Assembly: GCA_964360375.1 (NCBI GenBank)
Contig: CAYHWG010000002.1
Coordinates: 1-38,055 of the forward strand
DNA: 38,055 nt
From: XYB2-FULL-45-11 sp964360375
GTDB taxonomy: Bacteria; Patescibacteriota; Patescibacteriia; UBA9934; GWF2-40-263
Direction of reading: 5' to 3'
This document shows positions 30,339 through 37,386 of the stretch, in pieces. The notes below the pieces were generated by a model. It made no database searches, was not told the DNA's origin, and saw only the letters and a program-made list of their open reading frames with translations. The stretch's first letter is position 1. The number at the start of each line of letters is the position of its first letter. A program made the translations under genes and the position numbers.

Positions 30339-30608
30339 ATGCCACGTATCAGAGTTAAAGTTGATGAGGATCTTTGCATTGGTGCTGCGTCGTGCGTCAC
30401 GATTGCCCCAGAAACGTTTCAGATGAATGCGGAAAACAAGGCGAATGTTTTAGATCATGGGAAAGAGCCTGAGGGATCACGGTATGAACGTTGGATGACG
30501 GTCACAGAAGATGAGATGGAAAACATTCTTCTTGGTGCACAATCCTGCCCAACCCTTGCGATTTTTATTTACAACGAAGAGGGAAAACAATTATTTCCAG
30601 AGATGTGA
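30339..30608 (+). CDS. Ferredoxin, [3Fe-4S]-type motif
   Basis: An 89-residue ferredoxin with Cys13 and Cys19 (CIGAASC) and Cys70-Pro71 (SCPTLA). The middle Cys of the usual CxxCxxC is Ala16, a pattern seen in ferredoxins with a [3Fe-4S] cluster or with a labile fourth ligand. It carries electrons; its stop overlaps the start of the FAD oxidoreductase (GTGA), which is the obvious reductase partner. Confidence 0.85.
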   Translation: MPRIRVKVDEDLCIGAASCVTIAPETFQMNAENKANVLDHGKEPEGSRYERWMTVTEDEMENILLGAQSCPTLAIFIYNEEGKQLFPEM

Positions 30609-31819
30609 ATTACATCATCATCGGCGGAGGAATTGCCGGAACAACCGCAGCGGAGGAACTTCGCAAACTGGATGTGACAGCACACATCACGATTGTTTCA
30701 GAAGAACAGCACGCGATTTATTCTCGCGTGCTTTTGCCGCACTATATCAAAAATAAAATTCCGCGCGAACGTGTTTTTTTAAAAAAGTCCGGCGGAGCCG
30801 GATCCGGCTCCGCCGGAGAATCCTGGTACGCTCAGCAAAAGATCGAATGGGCGCGTGGAGAAATTGTAGTGAAAATTGATCCGAAAAATCAACATGTTGT
30901 ATTAGAAAGTGGTCGAGAAATTTCGTATGACAAATTATTGATTGCAACGGGCGGAGAGGTGAAATTATTTCAGGACGATCTAAAAGGTGTTTCTTATTTT
31001 CGCACACTCGATGATGCGGATCATCTTTTGGAATTAGTGCACGCACTTCCATCCAGCGCTCATGCCGCGATTTATGGAGGAGGATTTATAGCCTGCGAGT
31101 ATTTAAATATTTTTCACGCGTTTCATATTCCTACGACCATTATTTTTCGAGGTGAACATATGTGGTCGCATGGAATTTCAAAAGAGGCTGGAGAAATTTT
31201 AAAACAACATTTGGAAAAAAATAACGTGGAGGTTTTTTCAAACACACATCTGACACAATTGATCGGTGATAAAACGCTTGAAGCGATCGAAACAACAAAC
31301 GGAACATTTTCGTGCAACCTTCTTGGTGTCGGTATTGGTATTGATTCAAACTTTTCTTGTGCTCGTGAAGCAGGAGTGGAAGTGAAAGAGGGAATTGTGT
31401 GTGATCAATATCTTGAAACGAATCTTTCAAACATTTTTACGGCAGGCGATGTTGCCGAATTTTATGACCCGCGCTATGGTCGTCACATTCGCGCAGGGAA
31501 CTGGATGAGCGCTATGACGCAAGGAAGAATCGTGGCAAAAAATATGTTCGGCGAAAAACATGCTTTTGATCTCGTTTCTTCTTATGCGACAAACGCTCTT
31601 GGTCTTGAAATCATCTTTATTGGCGACACTTCCCGAGAGGCGGCTCAGGAAACGAGACTTTTCGGTTCTATTGAATCTGGTGGAATATCGGAAATTTTTG
31701 TTCGAAATAATCAGATTGTTGGGGCGATATTGATTGGGAGAAACACAGATCGTCCAATTTTGACGAAGCTTATCTCAGAAAAAGCAGATCCGGAAAAGTT
31801 TGAAATGATTGACAAATAA
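30605..31819 (+). CDS. FAD-dependent NAD(P)H oxidoreductase
   Basis: A 404-residue flavoprotein of the pyridine nucleotide-disulfide oxidoreductase class, close in layout to ferredoxin and rubredoxin reductases. FAD site: IIIGGGIAGTTAAEEL at the N-terminus, and FTAGDVAEF near residue 280. NAD(P) site: AIYGGGFIACEYL near 160. There is no CxxC redox pair. The start is GTG 30605, overlapping the ferredoxin stop, so the two are translationally coupled and probably act together. Codons 62-71 (SGGAGSGSAG) come from a perfect 30-nt palindrome that looks like an insertion. Confidence 0.9.
   Translation: MNYIIIGGGIAGTTAAEELRKLDVTAHITIVSEEQHAIYSRVLLPHYIKNKIPRERVFLKKSGGAGSGSAGESWYAQQKIEWARGEIVVKIDPKNQHVVLESGREISYDKLLIATGGEVKLFQDDLKGVSYFRTLDDADHLLELVHALPSSAHAAIYGGGFIACEYLNIFHAFHIPTTIIFRGEHMWSHGISKEAGEILKQHLEKNNVEVFSNTHLTQLIGDKTLEAIETTNGTFSCNLLGVGIGIDSNFSCAREAGVEVKEGIVCDQYLETNLSNIFTAGDVAEFYDPRYGRHIRAGNWMSAMTQGRIVAKNMFGEKHAFDLVSSYATNALGLEIIFIGDTSREAAQETRLFGSIESGGISEIFVRNNQIVGAILIGRNTDRPILTKLISEKADPEKFEMIDK
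30788..30817. repeat. Perfect 30-nt GC-rich palindrome inside the oxidoreductase gene
   Basis: The sequence equals its own reverse complement around the centre 30802/30803 (core CCGGATCCGG) and has a length of ten codons. It is far richer in G and C than its surroundings and encodes a Gly/Ser/Ala linker. Confidence 0.9.
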
Positions 31820-31837
31820 GCAATTTTGTGTTATAAA
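31809..31837 (+). promoter_or_regulatory. Promoter of the 31933 gene
   Basis: TTGACA (31809-31814), 17-nt spacer, TATAAA (31832-31837). The -35 overlaps the final codons of the oxidoreductase. Confidence 0.8.
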
Positions 31838-31850
31838 ATTGTTTCTTCTG

Positions 31851-31925
31851 TGTGCGACCAAAGCGGGTTTGCGCGGAAGGAAATGGTGTTCTATACAATT
31901 TCCGCGGCATTTGGCCGCACAGGAG
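31851..31925 (+). promoter_or_regulatory. Structured leader with a strong ribosome site
   Basis: TGTGCGACC (31851-31859) can pair with GGCCGCACA (31913-31921) with one mismatch, reaching the first base of the Shine-Dalgarno AGGAG (31921-31925). Alternatives are GCGGC/GCCGC around ATTTG just before it, and GGAAAT/ATTTCC. The leader is about 89 nt. Confidence 0.5.
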
Positions 31926-31932
31926 AAAATCA

Positions 31933-34164
31933 ATGGCATTTTTTAATCCAGAAGTTCTTGAAGCCATGCAGGCGGAAGGAATCGAACGTCTCATTCACGA
32001 AGCGATTTCAAAGGGAATGGGAAATGCTGCGAATGAAGGAAAAAACGACGTTGAAGTTGTTTCTGCGGGCCTCAGGGCAGCAGATGACCCAGGTGTTTTT
32101 CAGGCTCTAAAAGCCAAGATTCCTGGTCTCACTTCCACCATGTTTGCTGCAGCACTTTCGACAAAACTGCAGCAGATGGACTTTGACAAGATTTTGCCGG
32201 GCGACAACAGGCTTGTTGTGAAAATGGCAAAGTATGCGTTGAAGTTTATCGTTCCACACATCATCATGGGAGCTGGAGACGGATTTGGTGATGTGATCAA
32301 TCGCGCGGTAAGTGCGGTGCGATCAAATCCTAAGGATGTAATCGTGCAAGATAAACCTGGATCTGCGGATTTTGTTTGTTGGATCAAAACGGATCTTGGA
32401 CAGAACAGTCCTTTCTTTTTGATCGAATACGATGCGGACAAAAACATTCGTCTTCATTCGCCAAATGTTCCGATGTGCTATGGTCCAGAATTTCAACGGA
32501 TCAAAGCTGTCTGGGATAGGGCGCACGGACCTCGCAAGGAAAAAGTTCCGATTGAATATCCTCCTGGACAAAACAATCAGAACAACAGGAATCGACCGCG
32601 TGAACATGAAGAATGGATTCTAGCAGTAGAGCTTCCTTGCGAGATCATTCCGATTGAAACAGCATTTCATCGACTGGACCATAACCTTTCCGGAATCAGT
32701 CCGGAGGTTGCTTCGGAAATCAAAAAGCAGTTTGCAAAGCCTGAAAAAGAAAAATCCTGGGCAGAGAAACTGACGGAGCCGACAAAAGACGTCATGATGG
32801 CGTTTTCACGGACCAAAAAGGATTTGCCTTGGCTTGATCGGGTTGTGGGCGAGAATTTCGTCAAGAATCTTGACGGACATGTTAGTATCGTTCATATGAC
32901 AAAACTGGGCGTGGATTTCAAATCGCGCATTGATCCGACAAGTGGAAAGTTTTCTTTGGAAGACTATCTTACGATCATTGAGTACATCGACGATTGGATG
33001 GGTGCGGAACTTTCGCGCATGAACAAGTTTCGTCTGGCGATTGCGCGTATGCGTGCAGCACACGGCTCAGGAACAACTCTGAAAGATGTGATCCCGACGT
33101 TTTTTCTCGCAACAGCACCTATGTGGTTTTTCTTCATGGCTGCGACGACCGTGTTTTTGACAGCGATCTTTCTGTTCATTGCCGGTTCGATTCATGTCGC
33201 GACAAAAATCGAGACCGTGGGTTTCATCTCGAAAGTCGTTCCAAATCCGCTTGATTTGTACTTTGTGAGTTTCCCGGAAGGAAGGTGGTCGGCATTTTTT
33301 GCGACCATGATCGGAGCATGGACGCTTACGCTCATGTTCATGACCTTTTCTTTCATGCAGTCATTTTTGAACTGGGTCACGGTGTTCTTGCCGGACGTGT
33401 CAAAAGACTGGCTTGTCCAAATTGGAAGAAAGTTCAGTGCTTTCTTTGCCGTGTATGGATCTCTTGCGGCCATGATGGTTCTTGCTCTTGTACCGCTTGT
33501 GTGGCGCGTTACAACACTCCTCGTCGTTCCACTTGGTGCGATTGGTGTTGTAATGATGCTTTCCTCAATCGGTTTTGAAGAGACGATTCGTCGTCAGATT
33601 TACAAGGCGTCGAAGTGGTTTGGGTGGATTGTGGTCATTCTTCCGATGAGTATCGCCATCCTCTTTGCTGTTACAAGTGTCTTCGGTCTCACTCCGACGA
33701 GTGTTGGGCAATGGATCGTTGAAATTGTCAAAAGCATTTTTGGACACCCACTTGTTCTCAGTATCGTGTTCGGTTCGATCGTTTCTGTCATTGCACATCA
33801 AGTTTTGAAACGCATTGAATGGACACGTGCGAGCGTAGACGGCGAAGAGCTCGTCGCAGAAAAACCACGATGGTTTACGCGCGTAGCATTCGTCCTTCTT
33901 TTCCTGATTGCCGTGATCAGTCCTTGGGTAGAGATGCCAAAAAACAAGCTGAAAGTTCCTGAGCCAACGGCGGAAGTGAAGCTTGAAGGAAAGGAAAAGG
34001 AAACAAAAGAAATCAAGAAATCAGGAGGTTCTACAACAGGAACAGAAAGTGGAAAGGCAAAGGAAGCGAAGAAGTCGAGAAGTCGAGAAGTCGAGAAGGA
34101 GGGGATTTGCGCTCAAGAAGGGCTTCCTTTCGAACATCGTATAGCTTTAGGATGCGACGAATAA
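31933..34164 (+). CDS. Large polytopic membrane protein of unknown function
   Basis: I do not recognise this 743-residue protein. About 390 soluble residues without signal peptide are followed by about seven membrane helices (between residues 395 and 680), a Lys/Glu-rich repetitive tail and a last segment KEGICAQEGLPFEHRIALGCDE with two Cys 15 apart. Seven helices would place the tail outside the cell. ATG 31933 is fixed by AGGAG 31921-31925. Codon use is GC-richer than in neighbours (for example AAG and GCG are common). Three tandem 8-mers near the end (34072-34095) could change the frame by slippage. It opens a block with the two genes that follow. Confidence 0.75.
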   Translation: MAFFNPEVLEAMQAEGIERLIHEAISKGMGNAANEGKNDVEVVSAGLRAADDPGVFQALKAKIPGLTSTMFAAALSTKLQQMDFDKILPGDNRLVVKMAKYALKFIVPHIIMGAGDGFGDVINRAVSAVRSNPKDVIVQDKPGSADFVCWIKTDLGQNSPFFLIEYDADKNIRLHSPNVPMCYGPEFQRIKAVWDRAHGPRKEKVPIEYPPGQNNQNNRNRPREHEEWILAVELPCEIIPIETAFHRLDHNLSGISPEVASEIKKQFAKPEKEKSWAEKLTEPTKDVMMAFSRTKKDLPWLDRVVGENFVKNLDGHVSIVHMTKLGVDFKSRIDPTSGKFSLEDYLTIIEYIDDWMGAELSRMNKFRLAIARMRAAHGSGTTLKDVIPTFFLATAPMWFFFMAATTVFLTAIFLFIAGSIHVATKIETVGFISKVVPNPLDLYFVSFPEGRWSAFFATMIGAWTLTLMFMTFSFMQSFLNWVTVFLPDVSKDWLVQIGRKFSAFFAVYGSLAAMMVLALVPLVWRVTTLLVVPLGAIGVVMMLSSIGFEETIRRQIYKASKWFGWIVVILPMSIAILFAVTSVFGLTPTSVGQWIVEIVKSIFGHPLVLSIVFGSIVSVIAHQVLKRIEWTRASVDGEELVAEKPRWFTRVAFVLLFLIAVISPWVEMPKNKLKVPEPTAEVKLEGKEKETKEIKKSGGSTTGTESGKAKEAKKSRSREVEKEGICAQEGLPFEHRIALGCDE
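34072..34095 (+). repeat. Tandem 8-mer repeat near the end of a coding region
   Basis: AAGTCGAG is repeated three times without interruption (34072-34079, 34080-34087, 34088-34095). Eight is not a multiple of three, so the gain or loss of one unit would shift the frame and replace the Cys-containing tail. Confidence 0.85.
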
Positions 34165-34171
34165 AACCCTC

Positions 34172-34209
34172 ACCACCCTTCGCTTTTTTAAAGCTTCGGG
34201 TGGTTTTTC
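34172..34209 (+). terminator. Intrinsic terminator of the 31933 gene
   Basis: ACCACCC (34172-34178) pairs with GGGTGGT (34198-34204), with an inner GCTTT/AAAGC stem, and a T-run follows. Confidence 0.75.
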
Positions 34210-34252
34210 TTTAAAAAAATGGCTTTTTTAGGGGGTTTTTAAGGATAAACCA

Positions 34253-34281
34253 TTGACAAAAAGGTAAAAATGTGGTATATT
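34253..34281 (+). promoter_or_regulatory. Promoter of the lipoprotein gene at 34375
   Basis: TTGACA (34253-34258), 17-nt spacer, TATATT (34276-34281). Its first 20 bases equal those of the promoter at 18011 on the minus strand. Confidence 0.8.
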
Positions 34282-34303
34282 TATCTGTCAAAAATTGATT
34301 GAC

Positions 34304-34369
34304 AAACGTTGTCGGTTGACGACGTTTATTCTACTAGTGAGCCACCTCAAAAGACGAGTTGGCAGGAGG
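34304..34369 (+). promoter_or_regulatory. Two leader hairpins before a perfect Shine-Dalgarno
   Basis: Hairpin 1: 34304-34313 with 34318-34327, 10 bp with one G-U and loop GGTT. Hairpin 2: GCCACCTC (34341-34348) with GAGTTGGC (34356-34363), one mismatch. AGGAGG (34364-34369) follows directly. Confidence 0.6.
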
Positions 34370-34374
34370 AATCG

Positions 34375-34878
34375 ATGAAAACGCTTTTGATGTTTCTAGT
34401 GCTCGTGTTCTCGAGTTGCAGTGCCCTTCACAGTCTCGTGATTGATGAAGGGGAGATCCTCAAGCGTAAAGAGACCACGCACCGCATCGCGGTGAAGGGC
34501 AACATTCAGATCGCGAAGATGGCGATCAAGAATGGTTTGCCGGTCACTGTACATGGGCAGGATTTGGGAAGTGACGTGAGTGCTGGCTACAATTACGCTG
34601 GCGGTTACGGTCTGCCTGGGCAAGGATACGGCGGAATGATGAGTCCTGCAGGCATGCATGCGGAAGCTGCAAGCTTTGGTTACGGACAAAGTCATCTGCC
34701 GCAGCTTGGGGAATCTCCAGTTGTTTTCCAAGCCGGTCAGCCTACAGCACAAGTGACAGAATCGGTTAAGTGTCCAAAAGGTCGAGCTACAGCAAACGAA
34801 TCCGAGCGAATTGCGTGTCTTGATGCAGTTGCATTGATTCACTCAAAGCAAATTCACGCGCTCGAGAAACGTCGATAG
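34375..34878 (+). CDS. Putative lipoprotein with a Gly/Tyr-rich middle
   Basis: A 167-residue protein with a classical lipoprotein signal (MKTLLMFLVLVFSSC, lipid-bearing Cys15). The mature part has a basic segment, a Gly/Tyr/Met-rich low-complexity middle (about 85-125), and a C-terminal motif with two Cys 15 apart (KCPKGRATANESERIACLD). I know no family. AGGAGG 34364-34369 fixes the ATG. It lies between two other unknown genes with the same type of leader and similar codon use. Confidence 0.72.
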   Translation: MKTLLMFLVLVFSSCSALHSLVIDEGEILKRKETTHRIAVKGNIQIAKMAIKNGLPVTVHGQDLGSDVSAGYNYAGGYGLPGQGYGGMMSPAGMHAEAASFGYGQSHLPQLGESPVVFQAGQPTAQVTESVKCPKGRATANESERIACLDAVALIHSKQIHALEKRR

Positions 34879-34889
34879 ACAATCAACAA

Positions 34890-34951
34890 AAAGTCGAGGT
34901 TGAGAAAAGCGCTCGCCTCGACGCACGCGATCAAACTTGGTCGCACAGGAG
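34890..34951 (+). promoter_or_regulatory. Leader hairpins before the gene at 34959
   Basis: GTCGAGG and CCTCGAC (within about 34893-34922) are perfect complements, and GCGATC/GGTCGC (about 34927-34944) form a second stem with one G-U. The Shine-Dalgarno AGGAG (34947-34951) follows. TTGGTCGCACA (34937-34947) is the exact complement of 31851-31861 in the leader of the first gene of the block. Confidence 0.5.
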
Positions 34952-34958
34952 AAAGATC

Positions 34959-35822
34959 ATGAAGAGTCACATTTTGGGATGGTCGTTCGTGTTCATGTGC
35001 TTCGTCGGAGTTCTGGATGCGTTTGCAGAGGAAGTGGTCCTCACAGACGAGATCGTCGCGCAGGCAAAGGTGGCTTGCATGAAAAAGAATTTCGAAGGGA
35101 GCGACGAAGCGATTCGTGCAAGTCGGCTCAGCTGCATGCAAGGAATCGAAATCGAAGCGATGAAGCAGCGGCAAAAAGCGGACGCAAAAAAGCTCGAAGC
35201 GTTCATGAAGCAACCAAAGGAAGAAAAGACTGCGGAGAGTCCTGCTCCTGCAGTGACCGCAGCAGGTCCAGCTCCAGTAGCGGCGCCAGTAGCACCAGGT
35301 CCGAGACCCATGTTCGCGGTTCGTCCATACACCATTCTGGAACAGCCGGGACGGTACATGGCAGCGACATGGGAAATGCCGGAAATGACGGCTTCCTACA
35401 TCGAGATTGTGAATCTGAACTTCACGTTGAAGTATAAGTTCGCACTTGAGAACACGCCGACGCGAGTTGTTGTCATGAAAAATGGCCAACCGCTTGCGGT
35501 CGCTCATCCGGGAGTTCCAAACGGGCCGCATCGGTATGTGGAGCTGTACGCAGATTTGAATGGGGACGGTAAACCGGATCAGGTTGCGTATAAAGGTGTG
35601 GACCCGGTTTTTGCAGACCAAATCTACACCAGTTATCGGCCCGGTGATTCCNNNNNNNNNNTACAGATCTATTTCCTCTGTCAAAGTGGAAACATGGTCG
35701 GGATACCAGGAATGCCTCCACAAACTCTGTGGCGAACGGTTGGTGCCTTTCAACTTGAGCCACCGGAAGCGACGCCAAGAAAATGGGAAATGAGTCCATA
35801 TCTCGGAAGTAAGATTCGATAG
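34959..35822 (+). CDS. Secreted protein with a calcium-loop-like motif, interrupted by a gap
   Basis: The product of about 287 residues has a signal peptide (cleavage after DAFA near residue 23), an N-terminal helical segment with a Cys pair (ACMKKN...RLSCMQG), an Ala/Pro linker (about 90-115), and a C-terminal domain that contains DLNGDGKPDQVAYKG, a D-x-N-x-D-G-x-x-D calcium-binding loop as in FG-GAP/VCBS-like and dockerin-like repeats. Ten N at 35652-35661 fall inside; the frame agrees on both sides but the true gap length is unknown. Family not recognised. It closes the block of three unknown genes. Confidence 0.72.
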   Translation: MKSHILGWSFVFMCFVGVLDAFAEEVVLTDEIVAQAKVACMKKNFEGSDEAIRASRLSCMQGIEIEAMKQRQKADAKKLEAFMKQPKEEKTAESPAPAVTAAGPAPVAAPVAPGPRPMFAVRPYTILEQPGRYMAATWEMPEMTASYIEIVNLNFTLKYKFALENTPTRVVVMKNGQPLAVAHPGVPNGPHRYVELYADLNGDGKPDQVAYKGVDPVFADQIYTSYRPGDSXXXXQIYFLCQSGNMVGIPGMPPQTLWRTVGAFQLEPPEATPRKWEMSPYLGSKIR

Positions 35823-35830
35823 TCAACTCG

Positions 35831-35878
35831 CCCTTGGAACAGTGAACACATTTGCGTGTACTGTTCTAAGGGTTTTTT
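35831..35878 (+). terminator. Strong intrinsic terminator after the three-gene block
   Basis: A 13-bp stem with one mismatch (35831-35843 with 35860-35872) has an inner ACAC/GTGT pairing and a T-run at 35873-35878. Confidence 0.85.
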
Positions 35879-35883
35879 CATTA

Positions 35884-35913
35884 AAAAATACTCGGATGAA
35901 CGAGTATTTTTTT
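35884..35913. terminator. Terminator of the pilin-like array (minus strand)
   Basis: An 11-bp perfect stem (35884-35894 with 35901-35911) has loop GATGAA and A/T-rich arms that can serve both strands. It stands just past the stop of the minus-strand gene. Confidence 0.75.
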
Positions 35914-35919
35914 GGGTTT

Positions 35920-36330
35920 TTATGTTGTCGCTGTTGCAACGGCTGCAAGTTGTGTAATCACGAAACTGGAGATCGCGTAGGCAGCAAGGATAATGACGAT
36001 TCCGACAACCGCAGTGACCATGCGTTTCTTCGCTTCTTTCACTTTGTCTTCTGCTCCGCTTGAAGTCATGTATTGAATGCCGGATTGGATGATGAGAACC
36101 ACAAAGATAATTCCGAGAACTCCGAGAATAGCGGAGATCATGTTTCCGATGAGTTGAGGAAGATTTGCGGCAGCACCTGTTTGTCCTGCAGACGTACCAA
36201 CAGTACCTAGTTTTTCTGAACTTCCAGCAAGCCCTCCACCTGTAACCACCGCTAAAACAGATAGAGGCACAAACAATACAGGCAACGCACCGATCCAAGC
36301 TCCGAATTTGAGAAATTTGTTTTTTAACAT
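35920..36330 (-). CDS. T4SS-type pilin-like protein, paralogue 4
   Basis: A 136-residue protein with a signal peptide (about 1-27), a short Gly/Ala-rich mature head, and two membrane helices (about 60-84 and 105-130) joined by YMTSSGAEDKVKEAKKR. This layout fits the TrbC/VirB2-like pilin family often seen in CPR genomes. The loop motif YMTS-G-DKVK-AKK recurs in all four tandem genes. Whether these form a pilus or another membrane array is not shown. It is the last gene of the run, 39 nt after the next one upstream. Confidence 0.8.
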   Translation of the reverse strand: MLKNKFLKFGAWIGALPVLFVPLSVLAVVTGGGLAGSSEKLGTVGTSAGQTGAAANLPQLIGNMISAILGVLGIIFVVLIIQSGIQYMTSSGAEDKVKEAKKRMVTAVVGIVIILAAYAISSFVITQLAAVATATT

Positions 36331-36369
36331 AAATTTTTGTGTGAATTAATGTGATTGTTGAAAAAAGTG

Positions 36370-36885
36370 TTAAGGTCCAGGGCTTCCACCGGTTGAATCA
36401 TCGCCAGACCATGGGTCAAACGTATCTTCTTTGTCTGATGGAGAAGAACCTTCCGGTGTTGTTGCTGTTGATTGTCCGGAAGCTGTCACGATGGCGGAGA
36501 TGACGTAATTTGAAATGGCGTAGGCTCCGACTAAAATACTCATGCCGATAATGGAGCTCACGATATGTTTTTTTGCTTCTTTTACTTTATCATCTGAACC
36601 GTTTGATGTCATGTACTCAAATCCTGCTTGTAAAATAACGATTACAAAGTAAATTCCTAAAACCCCTAGTAATGCGGAAATAAGTTTTCCGATTACGATG
36701 GGGAGTTTTGTGCTTGTTGCTTCACCCAAGTCTCCACCTGCGCCCGTATCGTTTAATGCTTTGATGGAAGTTTTAAGAGGGCCAGCCAGAGCGAAGTCTG
36801 TAAGGAATAATGCGGCAATGAGACAGAGACAAAGAACAATTGGAATGAAAAGAGCATTTTTTTTTGTGAACAAACCTTGTTTCAT
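36370..36885 (-). CDS. T4SS-type pilin-like protein, paralogue 3
   Basis: A 171-residue protein with a signal peptide (cleavage near FALA/GP), two membrane helices around the loop YMTSNGSDDKVKEAKKH, and a Ser/Asp/Gly/Pro-rich C-terminal tail of about 35 residues that the other three lack. The tail would lie outside the cell with the helices oriented by the positive-inside rule. It starts 3 nt after the stop of paralogue 2, so the two are one transcript. Confidence 0.8.
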   Translation of the reverse strand: MKQGLFTKKNALFIPIVLCLCLIAALFLTDFALAGPLKTSIKALNDTGAGGDLGEATSTKLPIVIGKLISALLGVLGIYFVIVILQAGFEYMTSNGSDDKVKEAKKHIVSSIIGMSILVGAYAISNYVISAIVTASGQSTATTPEGSSPSDKEDTFDPWSGDDSTGGSPGP

Positions 36886-36888
36886 ACG

Positions 36889-37293
36889 TTATTTTACCGC
36901 TTCACCCAAACCTATCAGGACATAACTTGAAATCGCATACGCGCTGATGATGATGATGATTCCGATAATCGCTTGCGTGATCATTTTTTTTGCTGTTTTT
37001 ACCTTATCTTCCACTCCTGCGGAAGTCATATACATGATTCCACCGTAAATCACAATGATCACAAAAACCATCCCAACGGCTCCAAGTAAAAAAGAAATGC
37101 CTCTTCCGATGACTGTCGAGAGTCCAAGACTTTTGTTATAACCTGTTCCAACAGCAGCGGCATCTAAGCCTCCGATGACGAGTGCAGCTGGACCGGCATC
37201 TTTTGCCGGTGCATCAGGAGCCGCAAGAACAGTGAAAACAGAAAGAACAAAAAAATGAAACAAAACAGAAAGATAAATAAGCGAACGTTTCAT
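36889..37293 (-). CDS. T4SS-type pilin-like protein, paralogue 2
   Basis: A 134-residue protein with a signal peptide (cleavage near VLA/APDAP), a Gly-rich mature head, and two membrane helices around YMTSAGVEDKVKTAKKM. The second helix is very hydrophobic (AIIGIIIIISAYAISSYVLI). It is directly followed by paralogue 3, with a 3-nt gap. Confidence 0.8.
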   Translation of the reverse strand: MKRSLIYLSVLFHFFVLSVFTVLAAPDAPAKDAGPAALVIGGLDAAAVGTGYNKSLGLSTVIGRGISFLLGAVGMVFVIIVIYGGIMYMTSAGVEDKVKTAKKMITQAIIGIIIIISAYAISSYVLIGLGEAVK

Positions 37294-37354
37294 AGGTGTG
37301 CCTCAAGTACTTATATTCACACGAAGGGACAAAACATTATCCGCTCATGCAAAT

Positions 37355-37373
37355 CCCCATTTATAAAATGGGG
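37355..37373 (-). terminator. Possible terminator or processing hairpin after pilin paralogue 1
   Basis: CCCCATTT (37355-37362) pairs with AAATGGGG (37366-37373), loop ATA. The downstream T-content on the minus strand is low, so it may be a stabiliser rather than a terminator. Confidence 0.45.
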
Positions 37374-37386
37374 AGATGATTTTTGA

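Noticed and set aside
35652..35661. Closing the second N gap by overlap, as for the first
   Set aside because: The flanks (GATTCC and TACAG) share no overlap, so the missing length cannot be read from the sequence although the frame is compatible.
34854..35753. Long minus-strand frame opposite the secreted protein
   Set aside because: The plus-strand gene has a promoter-leader context, strong Shine-Dalgarno and signal peptide; the minus frame is rich in His, Arg and Cys, typical of antisense shadows, and crosses the N run.
35831..35911. CRISPR-like repeat array
   Set aside because: The repeated short motifs are two adjacent terminators facing each other; there are no regularly spaced direct repeats or cas genes in the window.
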